From Nitrososphaera sp. (lineage in GTDB: Archaea > Thermoproteota > Nitrososphaeria > Nitrososphaerales > Nitrososphaeraceae): a DNA stretch of 64,000 nt. Where the stretch lies: contig JBDUUL010000010.1 in NCBI GenBank assembly GCA_039938515.1, forward strand, positions 124,001 through 188,000, given 5' to 3'. Below the pieces are notes generated by a model that was not told the origin of the DNA, searched no databases, and worked only from the letters and a program-made list of their open reading frames with translations. How positions within the stretch are numbered: position 1 is the first letter of the stretch; every line of letters begins with the position of its first letter. The position numbers were made by a program, and so were the translations under genes. Shown here piece after piece: positions 42,138 through 50,046 of the stretch.

Positions 42138-42873
42138 CGATACCGGCAGGACTGGTGGACCTGACATGGCTTTTGGCTCCGGCGAAAACATCGTCGAGGT
42201 CCACGACCTTGGCAAGGTCTACGGCCGCGAGGAGACTTCGACGGTGGCCCTCGACTCGATATCCTTTGAGATAAAAAAAGGCGAGTTTGTCCTAATAGTC
42301 GGTCAGTCAGGTTCCGGCAAGTCGACGCTTCTCAACATGCTGGGGCTGCTGGACCATCCCACGTCTGGCCGCATCGCGATCGACGGCATAGAGACCGTGG
42401 GGCTTTCCGACTCGGAAAAGGCGGAGCTGCGGAGGTACCGCATCGGCTTTATTTTCCAGTCGTACAACCTGCTGACCGACCTGACAGTGATAGATAACGT
42501 AATGCTCCCGCTCATGATGGCCGGTGCCGACCAAGGCATCCCAAGGGAAGAGGCAGCACTTGAGATACTCGACAGAGTCGGCATTGCGGCGCACTATAAA
42601 AAGCTGGCAAACCACCTTTCGGGCGGCCAGATGCAGCGTGTGGCAGTCGCACGCGCGCTTGTAAACCACCCCGCACTGGTTCTAGGAGACGAGCCTACGG
42701 GCAACCTCGACTCAAAGAACTCGATGGACGTGGTAGCTCTCATGAAGCAGCTGAACAGGGAACTTCATCAGACTTTTGTGATTGTGACACATGCACGGGA
42801 AATGTTCGGTGACGTCGACAGAGTAATTACGCTAAAAGACGGCAAGATAGAACGGATCGAGAGGGGTATATGA
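42130..42873 (+). CDS. ABC transporter ATP-binding protein (LolD/MacB type)
   Basis: 247 residues with all ABC motifs: Walker [11 protein letters not shown]-loop FIFQSYNLL, signature LSGGQMQR, Walker [14 protein letters not shown] and the H-loop VIVTHAREM. The NLDS after Walker B is typical of the MacB/LolD group. The first 18 residues are poorly conserved, and an ATG at 42166 ([12 protein letters not shown]) could be the real start. It powers the two neighbouring permeases, which flank it. Confidence 0.9.
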   Translation: MTSDTGRTGGPDMAFGSGENIVEVHDLGKVYGREETSTVALDSISFEIKKGEFVLIVGQSGSGKSTLLNMLGLLDHPTSGRIAIDGIETVGLSDSEKAELRRYRIGFIFQSYNLLTDLTVIDNVMLPLMMAGADQGIPREEAALEILDRVGIAAHYKKLANHLSGGQMQRVAVARALVNHPALVLGDEPTGNLDSKNSMDVVALMKQLNRELHQTFVIVTHAREMFGDVDRVITLKDGKIERIERGI

Positions 42874-42903
42874 TAGCGGGGCACTTTGCGCAGGCGGCCA
42901 CTC

Positions 42904-44088
42904 ATGGACTTTAGAGTGTACCTCGCCATCAGGTTTTTGGCAAGAAGAAAAGGCAACTTTGTCGCGTCGGTAGCTGCGCTTGTAATAGGAGTGATGGTAA
43001 TCCTGTTCAACTCGCTTATCTTTAATGGCGTCGCGCAGGGCATCCTGCGCGACATTATCAACTACAGGTTTGGTGACGTTGTAGTGACCAAGACTGAGGG
43101 CAACTTTGGCGCCGACGGACTCCAGATAATAGACTATGTAAAGCACTATCCTTATGTCAAGGGAGCTGCGCCGCGGCTCTCAACTATAGCTTGGATGAAC
43201 TCTACAAAGGATGGCGCGATAAACCAGGTATACAAAATCCCAATAATAGGAATCGACCCCAAGCGCGACCCTGAGGCATCCACGCTTTTTGATACAGTCA
43301 AGCAGGGCACCTTCAACGTCCAGTCCGGACAGATAATCCTCGGGGCCGGGGAGGCGTCGGATCTGAAGGCCGGCCTTGGCGATAGGATCGATGTTAGAAC
43401 GGTTTCAGCTACCGGGAATGACACAATCAAGAAATTTACGGTTGTAGGCATTTCCAAGTCTGCAGGCGGCCTCGCCTTTGACAACTCGGCCATCATGAAC
43501 ATCGACGACGTGCGTACCATGACAGGCAGGCCGAACCAGATTGACCAGATCCTAATCAAGCTCACGGACAGCTCGTACCAGACGGACATGAAGAACCACC
43601 TGGTCTCGGCGTACGCGCAGCACAAGATAAAGGTCCAGACCATAGAGGAGGCCGGCAGGGACATACTGGCCGGTGTCCGCTCCGGGATTGGCTTTATCAA
43701 CCTTGTAGGCTACTTCGGGCTCCTCTCGGCTTCGTTTGCAATTGTTACCATAATGATGCTCTTTGTGTCGTCAAAGACAAGGGATATCGGCATAATGAAG
43801 TCGATGGGCGCCAAGAAAAAAGACATACTCTACATCTTTATTCTTCAGGGCGTCATAATCGGCTGCGTCTCCGCTGTAGCCGGCTTTGCGCTTGGGACCC
43901 TTGCAGGCCTTTATCTGCAGACTACTGACATCTCGTTTGGCGCAGGTCTCAGGCTTGACATCCGCTACGATGCCATGTTCACGCTGACCTCTTCGCTTAC
44001 GTCGATACTTCTTGGAACTGCAGCTGCCATCTATCCCGCATACAGGGGTTCGAGGCTCCAGCCAATCGACGCAATGCAGAGAACCTAG
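42904..44088 (+). CDS. ABC transporter permease (MacB/FtsX type), paralogue
   Basis: 394 residues from the ATG at 42904 (MDFRVYLAIRFLARRKGNFV); a TTG at 42886 would add six. It has the same layout as the permease at 40953 and clear similarity over its length, for example FINLVGYFGLLSASFAIVTI and SSKTRDIGIMKSMGAKKKDI, so the two arose by duplication. Together with the ATPase they could form a heterodimeric exporter or mechanotransmission device. The stop overlaps the convergent M23-like gene by four bases. Confidence 0.87.
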   Translation: MDFRVYLAIRFLARRKGNFVASVAALVIGVMVILFNSLIFNGVAQGILRDIINYRFGDVVVTKTEGNFGADGLQIIDYVKHYPYVKGAAPRLSTIAWMNSTKDGAINQVYKIPIIGIDPKRDPEASTLFDTVKQGTFNVQSGQIILGAGEASDLKAGLGDRIDVRTVSATGNDTIKKFTVVGISKSAGGLAFDNSAIMNIDDVRTMTGRPNQIDQILIKLTDSSYQTDMKNHLVSAYAQHKIKVQTIEEAGRDILAGVRSGIGFINLVGYFGLLSASFAIVTIMMLFVSSKTRDIGIMKSMGAKKKDILYIFILQGVIIGCVSAVAGFALGTLAGLYLQTTDISFGAGLRLDIRYDAMFTLTSSLTSILLGTAAAIYPAYRGSRLQPIDAMQRT

Positions 44089-44537
44089 GCCACAAAACTA
44101 GGCAGCTCGAGCGTCTGAAAGTCCGTCCAGACATTGATGCCCGTAAAGACAAAGACTTGGAAGTGAAGGTGTGCGAGGAGCGTAAAGCCGGTCATTCCAA
44201 CTCTGGCAATCTGCTCACCCGCCCTGACGGGCTGGCCGACAACTACTTCTGAGCTCCATTTCGCCAGGTGGTCGTAGCGCGTAAATTCGTTGTTTGCATG
44301 GGCAATCACGATAAAGTTGGTGTCGTTCCAGTAGGCTACCGTCGGGCCGCCCCTGCCGGAGTCGTCTCTCACAAAAGTCACTGTGCCATCCGCAGCCGCG
44401 AGCACGGGCGTTTCTTCCGGCGCGATCAGGTCTACGGCATATCTGAGCCTGCCGACATGCGCCGGCGAATCTGTCGTAACACGAGAAACTGCCTCCTTTG
44501 GCAGTGGAAACCGGTATCTGTTCAGGGCCTCGGCCAC
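44085..44537 (-). CDS. M23-family (LytM-like) peptidase domain protein without signal peptide
   Basis: 150 residues, a single M23 domain: YAVDLIAPEETPVLAAADGT is the core strand, IVIAHANNEFTRYDHLA holds the central His, GQPVRAGEQIARVGMTG follows, and HLHFQVFV is the HxH zinc motif. The usual HxxxD at the first zinc site reads RYAVD; the nearest His is nine residues before the Asp, so metal binding is uncertain. No signal peptide or membrane segment is seen. M23 enzymes normally cut peptidoglycan, which archaea lack, so the target must be something else or the fold serves for binding only. Confidence 0.8.
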   Translation of the reverse strand: MAEALNRYRFPLPKEAVSRVTTDSPAHVGRLRYAVDLIAPEETPVLAAADGTVTFVRDDSGRGGPTVAYWNDTNFIVIAHANNEFTRYDHLAKWSSEVVVGQPVRAGEQIARVGMTGFTLLAHLHFQVFVFTGINVWTDFQTLELPSFVA

Positions 44538-44573
44538 ATCACGTCGCTATCCTAAATGCTATATCTGAGTTTA

Positions 44574-44894
44574 CTAGGCGCCACCCTCAAAATCCAGCTT
44601 TTCGTCGATTTTCCTCTGCAGTTCCTTGTATGTCTCGTACTTTTTAGTCCATTTGGAAAGCACGAACCATTGTCGGATGCCGATTCCAAGCCACACGATT
44701 GTTGCGCCAAGCGGGATTAGGCGGGCATAAAAGAACATCGGTCCGCGCTCGTGGAATCCCGGACCGCCTTCAAAGGGCGGCTGGAAAAGCAGGAAAGTGA
44801 TAAACGCGGAGAGTGGCGAAATTACCATCGTAGTCAGTACCATTATGATGAACAGTTTCTTTGTCCGGTTAAGCTGCAGTATGATCCCGTCCAT
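44574..44894 (-). CDS. Small two-span membrane protein
   Basis: 106 residues. Membrane segments lie at about residues 13-37 (KLFIIMVLTTMVISPLSAFI) and 57-75 (ARLIPLGATIVWLGIGIR). The loop between them is Pro/Gly/Phe-rich, and the C-terminus is a charged helix (WTKKYETYKELQRKIDEKL) that could be a coiled coil facing the cytosol. No family was recognised. It is separated by about 150 bases from the small wHTH gene upstream on the same strand. Confidence 0.55.
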   Translation of the reverse strand: MDGIILQLNRTKKLFIIMVLTTMVISPLSAFITFLLFQPPFEGGPGFHERGPMFFYARLIPLGATIVWLGIGIRQWFVLSKWTKKYETYKELQRKIDEKLDFEGGA

Positions 44895-45042
44895 TATCTG
44901 AAACGGGTTCTCGCGTGCTCCCGCCCGGTCCTTGTCCGTGCCGTCTCCCCCCGATGCAGTTATGCTTCTTTATTCACCTCTCCTTTTATTAAGAAATGTA
45001 GTAACTTTGTTATGCCGTCACCCGATTTTAACACTTTGGAAC

Positions 45043-45339
45043 TCATTCGCTTTCCTTTTCTCCCCTTGGAAACAAGGCCTCGTACGGCTCGAGTATCTCT
45101 TTTAGGACCAACCTTCCCTTCTCCGACACCCTGTACTTGATAATGGTCTTGGTGCCCCACGGCTCCTCTATTTTGGTGACGAATCCCTTGCCGACCATGT
45201 CGTCTAGAATTCCTTTATGCTTCGAGTTATTCAGGCCGCAGTAGCTCATTAGCTTGCTCTGGTTGAGTTCGCCGTACTCTGATAATTTCAGTATAATGTC
45301 TTTTCTGATGTAGACCCTATCACGGTACTCGTGAACCAA
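45043..45339 (-). CDS. Small winged-helix transcriptional regulator
   Basis: 98 residues. The wHTH pattern is DIILKLSEYGELNQSKLMSY (helices 1-2), CGLNNSKHKGILDDMVGKGF (recognition helix region) and a wing TKTIIKYRVSEKGRLVLKEI. This matches short archaeal regulators with a single wHTH. A TATA-like AATGTATAAGG lies about 35 bases before the TTG start. Likely a DNA-binding regulator, possibly of the adjacent membrane-protein gene. Confidence 0.75.
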   Translation of the reverse strand: MVHEYRDRVYIRKDIILKLSEYGELNQSKLMSYCGLNNSKHKGILDDMVGKGFVTKIEEPWGTKTIIKYRVSEKGRLVLKEILEPYEALFPRGEKESE

Positions 45340-45383
45340 ACAGGCTAGCTATCCTTGAGCCAGACTACGAACAACCTTATACA

Positions 45384-46766
45384 TTAAGTCTCTTTTTCAG
45401 CTCTCTCACTTGCGGAAAAGCCCTCCATGATACCCCCGATGCACTTGGTAGCCTTGTTGAGGAGGTCAATCCGGGCAAACTCGTTTGGCGAGTGGATGCG
45501 CGCAAACATGAACGTGCTTCCGACGGAGATGCACGGGGCTTTTAGAACCTTGACAAAAGAGTACATCGGACCCGTGCCGGCTGAAGAGACGCTCAGGATG
45601 GCGCTTCCAAATGCTTCCTTTGCGGCCCTGTCGACGACTCTGACAAATGGTGAGGAGACTGGCGTCCTTGCAGCCGCTTCACCATGAATGTGGACAACCT
45701 CAACGTCGCCAAAGCCCTTGGCTTTGAGGTGCCTTCTGAGACGGCCAAGCTGGATGTCAGGGTCCATCTCCGGAACGAGTCTAAAGTCGATCTTTACCCT
45801 CGCGCTTGAAGGCAGCACAGTCTTGGCGCCTTCGCCGATGTAGCCGGAATCAAAACCAGCAATGTTGCACGTGGGCATGCCCACGAGGGCCTTTTTGACT
45901 TCGTTGCCCTTGGCGTTGTTGACAAATTTCTTTATCCCGTACTCTGCCTTGAAGCCGCGTTCGTCAAAAGGCTCCCTGGCAATAACCGCTAGCTCTTGCT
46001 TTGTATAACCGCGCACTTCCTTGTACCAGTCCTTTATTAGCACCTTGCCAGTCTTTTCATCGCGCATGCTACCAAGCGCGCGGACAAGCCTCCATGCCGG
46101 ATTTTCTATCAGAACCGCAAGGCTAGAGTGCGCGTCCCTCGAAGGTCCCCTTGCAATCAATTCGACATACAGCAGGCCCTTCATTCCAAGGCTGATAATG
46201 GGCGTGCCCCGGGAGTCGACATATCCGAATTCCCATATCACCCCGTCACACCTCAGCTTCTCTCTGTATTTCTTCAGGTACTGCTCAACATGGACGCTCC
46301 CGACCTCCTCTTCGCCTTCAACCAGAAACTTGACGTTGCAAGGCACGTCGCCGGTCTTTTTCAGGAAATACTCCACTGCCTTGATGCGTGTAATGAGCTC
46401 GCCCTTGTCGTCGGCCGCGCCCCTGCCGAAAATATTGTTGCCTTCCACTCTGCCACTAAACGGGTCGTCGTTCCACAGCTCCAGTGGCTCTTCAGGCTGT
46501 ACATCATAATGGTTGTAAAACAGAATCGTTCTGTCCGGGTTTGACCTGGATTTCACCTCGCCATAAACGACCGGAGGAACGCTAGCGTCCTCAAGGCCCA
46601 GGACCTCGGAGGTTATGCCTGCCCTCTGCATCATGGCCGAGACTAGGTTTGCGCATTCTGTTAGGCCCTGCTTTTTTGCAGAGACGCTCTTTTGCCTGAT
46701 AAGCGTCTGGAGGTCGGAAATCATTTGCGGCATTTCAGAATCGACGAGGTCGGCTATTCGGCTCAA
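45384..46766 (-). CDS. M20-family metallopeptidase (dipeptidase/CNDP-like)
   Basis: 460 residues. Two-zinc M20 site: FYNHYDVQPEEPLELW gives the first His and Asp, GRGAADDKGELI the bridging Asp, LVEGEEEVGSVH the catalytic Glu pair, and FARIHSPNEFARID the last His. A dimerisation (lid) domain occupies about residues 195-340. The length and motifs fit the CNDP/dipeptidase branch rather than ArgE/DapE. No signal peptide, so it is probably cytosolic, recycling dipeptides. TTG start 37 bases after a small membrane-protein gene. Confidence 0.87.
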   Translation of the reverse strand: MSRIADLVDSEMPQMISDLQTLIRQKSVSAKKQGLTECANLVSAMMQRAGITSEVLGLEDASVPPVVYGEVKSRSNPDRTILFYNHYDVQPEEPLELWNDDPFSGRVEGNNIFGRGAADDKGELITRIKAVEYFLKKTGDVPCNVKFLVEGEEEVGSVHVEQYLKKYREKLRCDGVIWEFGYVDSRGTPIISLGMKGLLYVELIARGPSRDAHSSLAVLIENPAWRLVRALGSMRDEKTGKVLIKDWYKEVRGYTKQELAVIAREPFDERGFKAEYGIKKFVNNAKGNEVKKALVGMPTCNIAGFDSGYIGEGAKTVLPSSARVKIDFRLVPEMDPDIQLGRLRRHLKAKGFGDVEVVHIHGEAAARTPVSSPFVRVVDRAAKEAFGSAILSVSSAGTGPMYSFVKVLKAPCISVGSTFMFARIHSPNEFARIDLLNKATKCIGGIMEGFSASERAEKET

Positions 46767-46803
46767 ACGGCTAACGCAGAGCCGCGACTAGAATTAAATT
46801 TTG

Positions 46804-46968
46804 CTAACCCGGAACAACCTGCTGCCTGACGCCGTCGGGGCCGATAATGGTAAATCCTGACTCGTCCCTGTGCGAGACGTCGTTTACCATGCTGGCAGTC
46901 ACCCATAAGGCGAATAGAAAGGCCAGTACCGCCGGGATAACGATGATAATCCATAGCCCTCCTGCCAT
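46804..46968 (-). CDS. 54-residue single-span membrane protein
   Basis: Direct translation of the minus strand from the ATG at 46968 gives MAGGLWIIIVIPAVLAFLFA, then LWVTASMVNDVSHRDESG and a short hydrophilic tail ending in VVPG before the TAG. It has one clear membrane helix (residues 5-25) and a roughly 29-residue tail. A TATA box (46992-47000) lies about 26 bases before the ATG, fitting a leaderless message. It precedes the M20 peptidase by 37 bases on the same strand. Confidence 0.6.
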   Translation of the reverse strand: MAGGLWIIIVIPAVLAFLFALWVTASMVNDVSHRDESGFTIIGPDGVRQQVVPG

Positions 46969-46991
46969 GGTTAACCCAGTGCTATCCTAGG

Positions 46992-47000
46992 CCATAAAAG
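46992..47000 (-). promoter_or_regulatory. TATA box for the 54-aa protein and M20 peptidase
   Basis: The minus strand reads CTTTTATGG, correctly spaced for a leaderless start at 46968. Confidence 0.5.
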
Positions 47001-47052
47001 TCATGTGCGAACGACAGTAAGGTTCAAAACCACCATTATACGCTGTCCAATC

Positions 47053-49179
47053 GTGTCCAGCTCGTCATCTATCTTCTTCTCACCCGAGTCGATAGCGGTG
47101 GTCGGCGCATCGGAAAAGCCCGGCGTCGGCAAGACCATATTTACCAACATTGCCAAGCACTTCAGGGGCAAGATATATCCCGTTACTCCTTCAAACCCGA
47201 CTGTCGGAGGCCTTACTGCATACAAGAGCGTGCTGGATATTCCCGGCAACGTAGATTTGGCGGTCGTGGCGGCTCCGAGCAGGTTCACCCCTGCCGTGAT
47301 GGAGGAAGTGGGAAAAAAGGGCATCAAGGGAGCGATCATTGTTTCTGCGGGCTTTCGCGAGGTGGACGAGGCCGGCGCCAAACTGGAATTCGAGGTAGGC
47401 GAGATTGCCAAAAAGTACGGCATCAAGGTCATAGGCCCAAACTGCCTTGGCATCATGAGCCTTTCAAAGGATAACATGATGAACTCGACGTTTCTGAAGG
47501 TGACTCCCAAGTACGGCGGAATCGCGCTGGTGTCGCAGAGCGGCGCCATTTGCGCCGCGACTGTCGAGGACGCCGAGGCTCAGAACATTGGCTTTTCCAA
47601 AGTCATAAGCATGGGCAATAAGGTTGACATGGACGAGAGCGACGTGCTTGAACTCCTTGCAGACGACGAGGACACACGCGTAATCGTCATGTACCTTGAG
47701 GACATTCGCAATGCTCGCCGGTTCATGGACATTGCCCGCAGGATAACGGCCGAAAAGAAAAAACCCGTTATTGTGCTAAAGTCGGGCAGGACTGCCGAGG
47801 GCGCCAAGGCAGCCGCCTCACACACGGGAGCCCTTGGGGGCTCTGACGCCAATTACGAGGCTGCTTTTAGCCAGTCCGGTGTTATCCGCGTCGACACCAT
47901 GGGCGAGCTGTTTGATCTCGCAACGGCCTTCTCCAAGCAGCCGCTGCCTGAAGGGGGAGTGGTCATTGTGTCAAACGCCGGGGGCCCAGCGATAATTTCC
48001 ACCGACGCATGCTCCAGGTACGGGCTCAAAATGGCCGATATCTCTTCGATTCGCGACGCGATTGCGGCAGTCATACCCCCCTACGGCTCGCCAAGAAACC
48101 CTGTCGACATTGTAGGCGATGCAGACTATGTGCGCTTTGAAAAGGTGCTTCTTGAGGTGCTTTCACACCCAAATGTCGGCTCCGTCGTTACGATGTGCAC
48201 GCCGTCTGCTACGCTTAACTACGACGACCTTGCCCGCGTCCTTGTAAGGATGTCGGAGAAGTTTCCAAACAAGACGATCCTCGCATCTTTGATGGGCCTT
48301 GCAGAGGGCGTAGAAAACAGGGCGATAATGTCAGAAGGCGGAATCCCCTACTACCTGTACGCAGAGCCGGCTATCAGGACACTCAAGGCGATGTATGATT
48401 TCAGGGATTCTATTTCGGAGCTTTCCCAGCCGGAAAAGAAACTCCATTTTGCAAAGGACACTCAAAAAGTCAGTTCAATTTTTGCCGATGTCAGGGGCCA
48501 GGGCAGGGCAAACCTGCTGGAAGAGGAAGGCTACGAGGTCTTCAAGGCATACGGCTTTCCGACTCCAAAGAGCATTCTGGGAGCCACCGTCGAGGAGTGC
48601 CTTTCGGCTGCAAAAACCATCGGCTATCCTGTCGTAATGAAGATAGCGTCTCGTGACATTCTTCACAAGTCGGATGCCGGAGGAGTAAAGGTCGGCATCA
48701 AGAGCGACGACGAACTACGCGCCGGATTTTCAGCGATAATAGATAGCGCGAAAAGGTACAAGCCCGACGCGGCGATAAAGGGCGTGCTTGTCCAGGAGAT
48801 GGTCAAGGGAGCAAAGGAGACGATTCTCGGAGCCACGCAGGACCCGACATTTGGACCCGTGCTCATGTTCGGGCTTGGCGGAATTTACGTCGAGGTTCTA
48901 AAGGACGTGGTGTTCAGAGTGGCCCCAGTTGATGCGCGCCAGGCTTCTAGGATGGTAAATTCAATCAAGACTGCGAAGCTGCTAAAGGGGGTAAGGGGCG
49001 AAAAGCCTGCAGACGAGGCCGCGATAGTTGAGTGCCTCCAGCGCCTGTCGCAATTGATAGTAGACTTTCCCGAAATAGCCGAAGTCGACATCAACCCGCT
49101 ATTGGTGCTAGAGGAAGGCAAGGGCGCCAGGCTCGTCGACGCAAGAATAGTGCTCCGCGGGGAAAGGAAAAATCACTAG
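47053..49179 (+). CDS. Acyl-CoA synthetase, ADP(NDP)-forming, fused alpha/beta subunits
   Basis: About 708 residues from the GTG at 47053 (the frame opens at a GTG at 47005); a TATA-like ATTATACG lies just upstream. The CoA-binding domain starts FFSPESIAVVGASEKPGVGK; the phospho-His is in ASHTGALGGSDANY; an ATP-grasp domain occupies the C-terminal 230 residues (GYPVVMKIASRDILHKSDAG, LVQEMVKGAKETI). These enzymes interconvert acid, CoA and ATP with acyl-CoA, ADP and phosphate. In ammonia-oxidising archaea such enzymes activate 3-hydroxypropionate or 4-hydroxybutyrate in carbon fixation; which acid applies here is undetermined. Confidence 0.88.
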   Translation: MSSSSSIFFSPESIAVVGASEKPGVGKTIFTNIAKHFRGKIYPVTPSNPTVGGLTAYKSVLDIPGNVDLAVVAAPSRFTPAVMEEVGKKGIKGAIIVSAGFREVDEAGAKLEFEVGEIAKKYGIKVIGPNCLGIMSLSKDNMMNSTFLKVTPKYGGIALVSQSGAICAATVEDAEAQNIGFSKVISMGNKVDMDESDVLELLADDEDTRVIVMYLEDIRNARRFMDIARRITAEKKKPVIVLKSGRTAEGAKAAASHTGALGGSDANYEAAFSQSGVIRVDTMGELFDLATAFSKQPLPEGGVVIVSNAGGPAIISTDACSRYGLKMADISSIRDAIAAVIPPYGSPRNPVDIVGDADYVRFEKVLLEVLSHPNVGSVVTMCTPSATLNYDDLARVLVRMSEKFPNKTILASLMGLAEGVENRAIMSEGGIPYYLYAEPAIRTLKAMYDFRDSISELSQPEKKLHFAKDTQKVSSIFADVRGQGRANLLEEEGYEVFKAYGFPTPKSILGATVEECLSAAKTIGYPVVMKIASRDILHKSDAGGVKVGIKSDDELRAGFSAIIDSAKRYKPDAAIKGVLVQEMVKGAKETILGATQDPTFGPVLMFGLGGIYVEVLKDVVFRVAPVDARQASRMVNSIKTAKLLKGVRGEKPADEAAIVECLQRLSQLIVDFPEIAEVDINPLLVLEEGKGARLVDARIVLRGERKNH

Positions 49180-49940
49180 AGTTTCGAGCCGCAGTCGGCG
49201 CAAAAGACAGCTCCCGCATCATTCTGAAATCCGCACGAGGGACACTTTGCCGCCGCGGCCGGCGAGGCTGGCACCTCGGAAAACGAAGCGGACCTGAGCA
49301 GTATGATGTCGCCTATCTTTGAGACCTTGTCCCAGCCCACTTCTTTTCCGCCGACCTTGAATGTCACCTGCATTCCGTCAGCGGTCTTTCTGATACCTGC
49401 GTCCTCTATCTTGCCGATGTGCATCGCCTCGCTGTCATATGCAGTCATGCCTACCAGCGACTGCAATGAAATGAAGCCGGCACTTGGCGAAGCCGGCGTG
49501 CTTTCAACGGACATGGGCACCCATTCGTCCTGTTTGGGTCGTGCCTGCATTGTCGCCGGCGCTGCCTGAACCTGTTCGGCGGCGCGCGGTGCCGGCTGCG
49601 GCTTGACCTCCTGGACGGCAGAAGTCTCGAACTTGCGGTACTGCGCGATTGTGGAGCTGCATGCTGGGCACTTGTACTCGCCCTTTTCAGCGAGAGTAAC
49701 TCCCTCGCCTAGCTCTTCGTTGGGATTCTCGTATGATAGTGAAGGGGCGCCCTCGTACTCTTTTTCACACTTGTTGCAATAGTATTTCTGGAACCTGTCC
49801 TCGTCAAGCCTCCCTATTCCTGCAAGAAAAAGTTCCGGACCGCCCAGGTTTCCACGCTTTTGCTCATCGTCGGTTATCTTTGCGATAGCATAGCCTCCGG
49901 AGCCCCGCAGCTTCTTTTCCGCCATGTCCTCCGCCATCAA
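49176..49940 (-). CDS. PRC-barrel domain protein with two zinc ribbons
   Basis: 254 residues. An N-terminal zinc-ribbon region has YYCNKCEKEYEG and KCPACSST. A Pro/Ala/Gln-rich linker follows (about 110-150). A PRC-barrel covers about 155-215: SLQSLVGMTAYDSEAMHIGK, AGIRKTADGMQVTFKVGG, DKVSKIGDIILL. A second zinc ribbon closes the protein: KCPSCGFQ and FCADCGSKL. PRC-barrels bind RNA or other proteins. ATG start (a second Met follows) downstream of a strong TATA box. It converges with the acyl-CoA synthetase with a four-base overlap. Confidence 0.8.
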   Translation of the reverse strand: MMAEDMAEKKLRGSGGYAIAKITDDEQKRGNLGGPELFLAGIGRLDEDRFQKYYCNKCEKEYEGAPSLSYENPNEELGEGVTLAEKGEYKCPACSSTIAQYRKFETSAVQEVKPQPAPRAAEQVQAAPATMQARPKQDEWVPMSVESTPASPSAGFISLQSLVGMTAYDSEAMHIGKIEDAGIRKTADGMQVTFKVGGKEVGWDKVSKIGDIILLRSASFSEVPASPAAAAKCPSCGFQNDAGAVFCADCGSKL

Positions 49941-49970
49941 TGCCCGATCCGGCTTGTTTTTCCGACAAAG

Positions 49971-49980
49971 TTATTTAAAT
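49971..49980 (-). promoter_or_regulatory. TATA box for the PRC-barrel gene
   Basis: The minus strand reads ATTTAAATAA, a near-perfect BoxA, about 35 bases before the ATG at 49940. Confidence 0.55.
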
Positions 49981-50009
49981 CTGGCGAACCATCGGGCAAA
50001 ATCCTGTGA

Positions 50010-50042
50010 TTAAAAAAAAGGGAATGCGCAACATGCGCGCAT
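50010..50042 (-). terminator. Possible terminator after the phosphatase-like gene
   Basis: Just after the stop at 50047 the minus strand carries short GCGC-containing self-complementary repeats followed by a run of eight T (50013-50020). T-runs of this type end many archaeal transcripts. Confidence 0.4.
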
Positions 50043-50046
50043 TATT

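Noticed and set aside
46763-46954. 63-residue minus-strand frame before the M20 peptidase
   Set aside because: Another frame of the same DNA encodes a clear membrane helix preceded by a well-placed TATA box and ATG.
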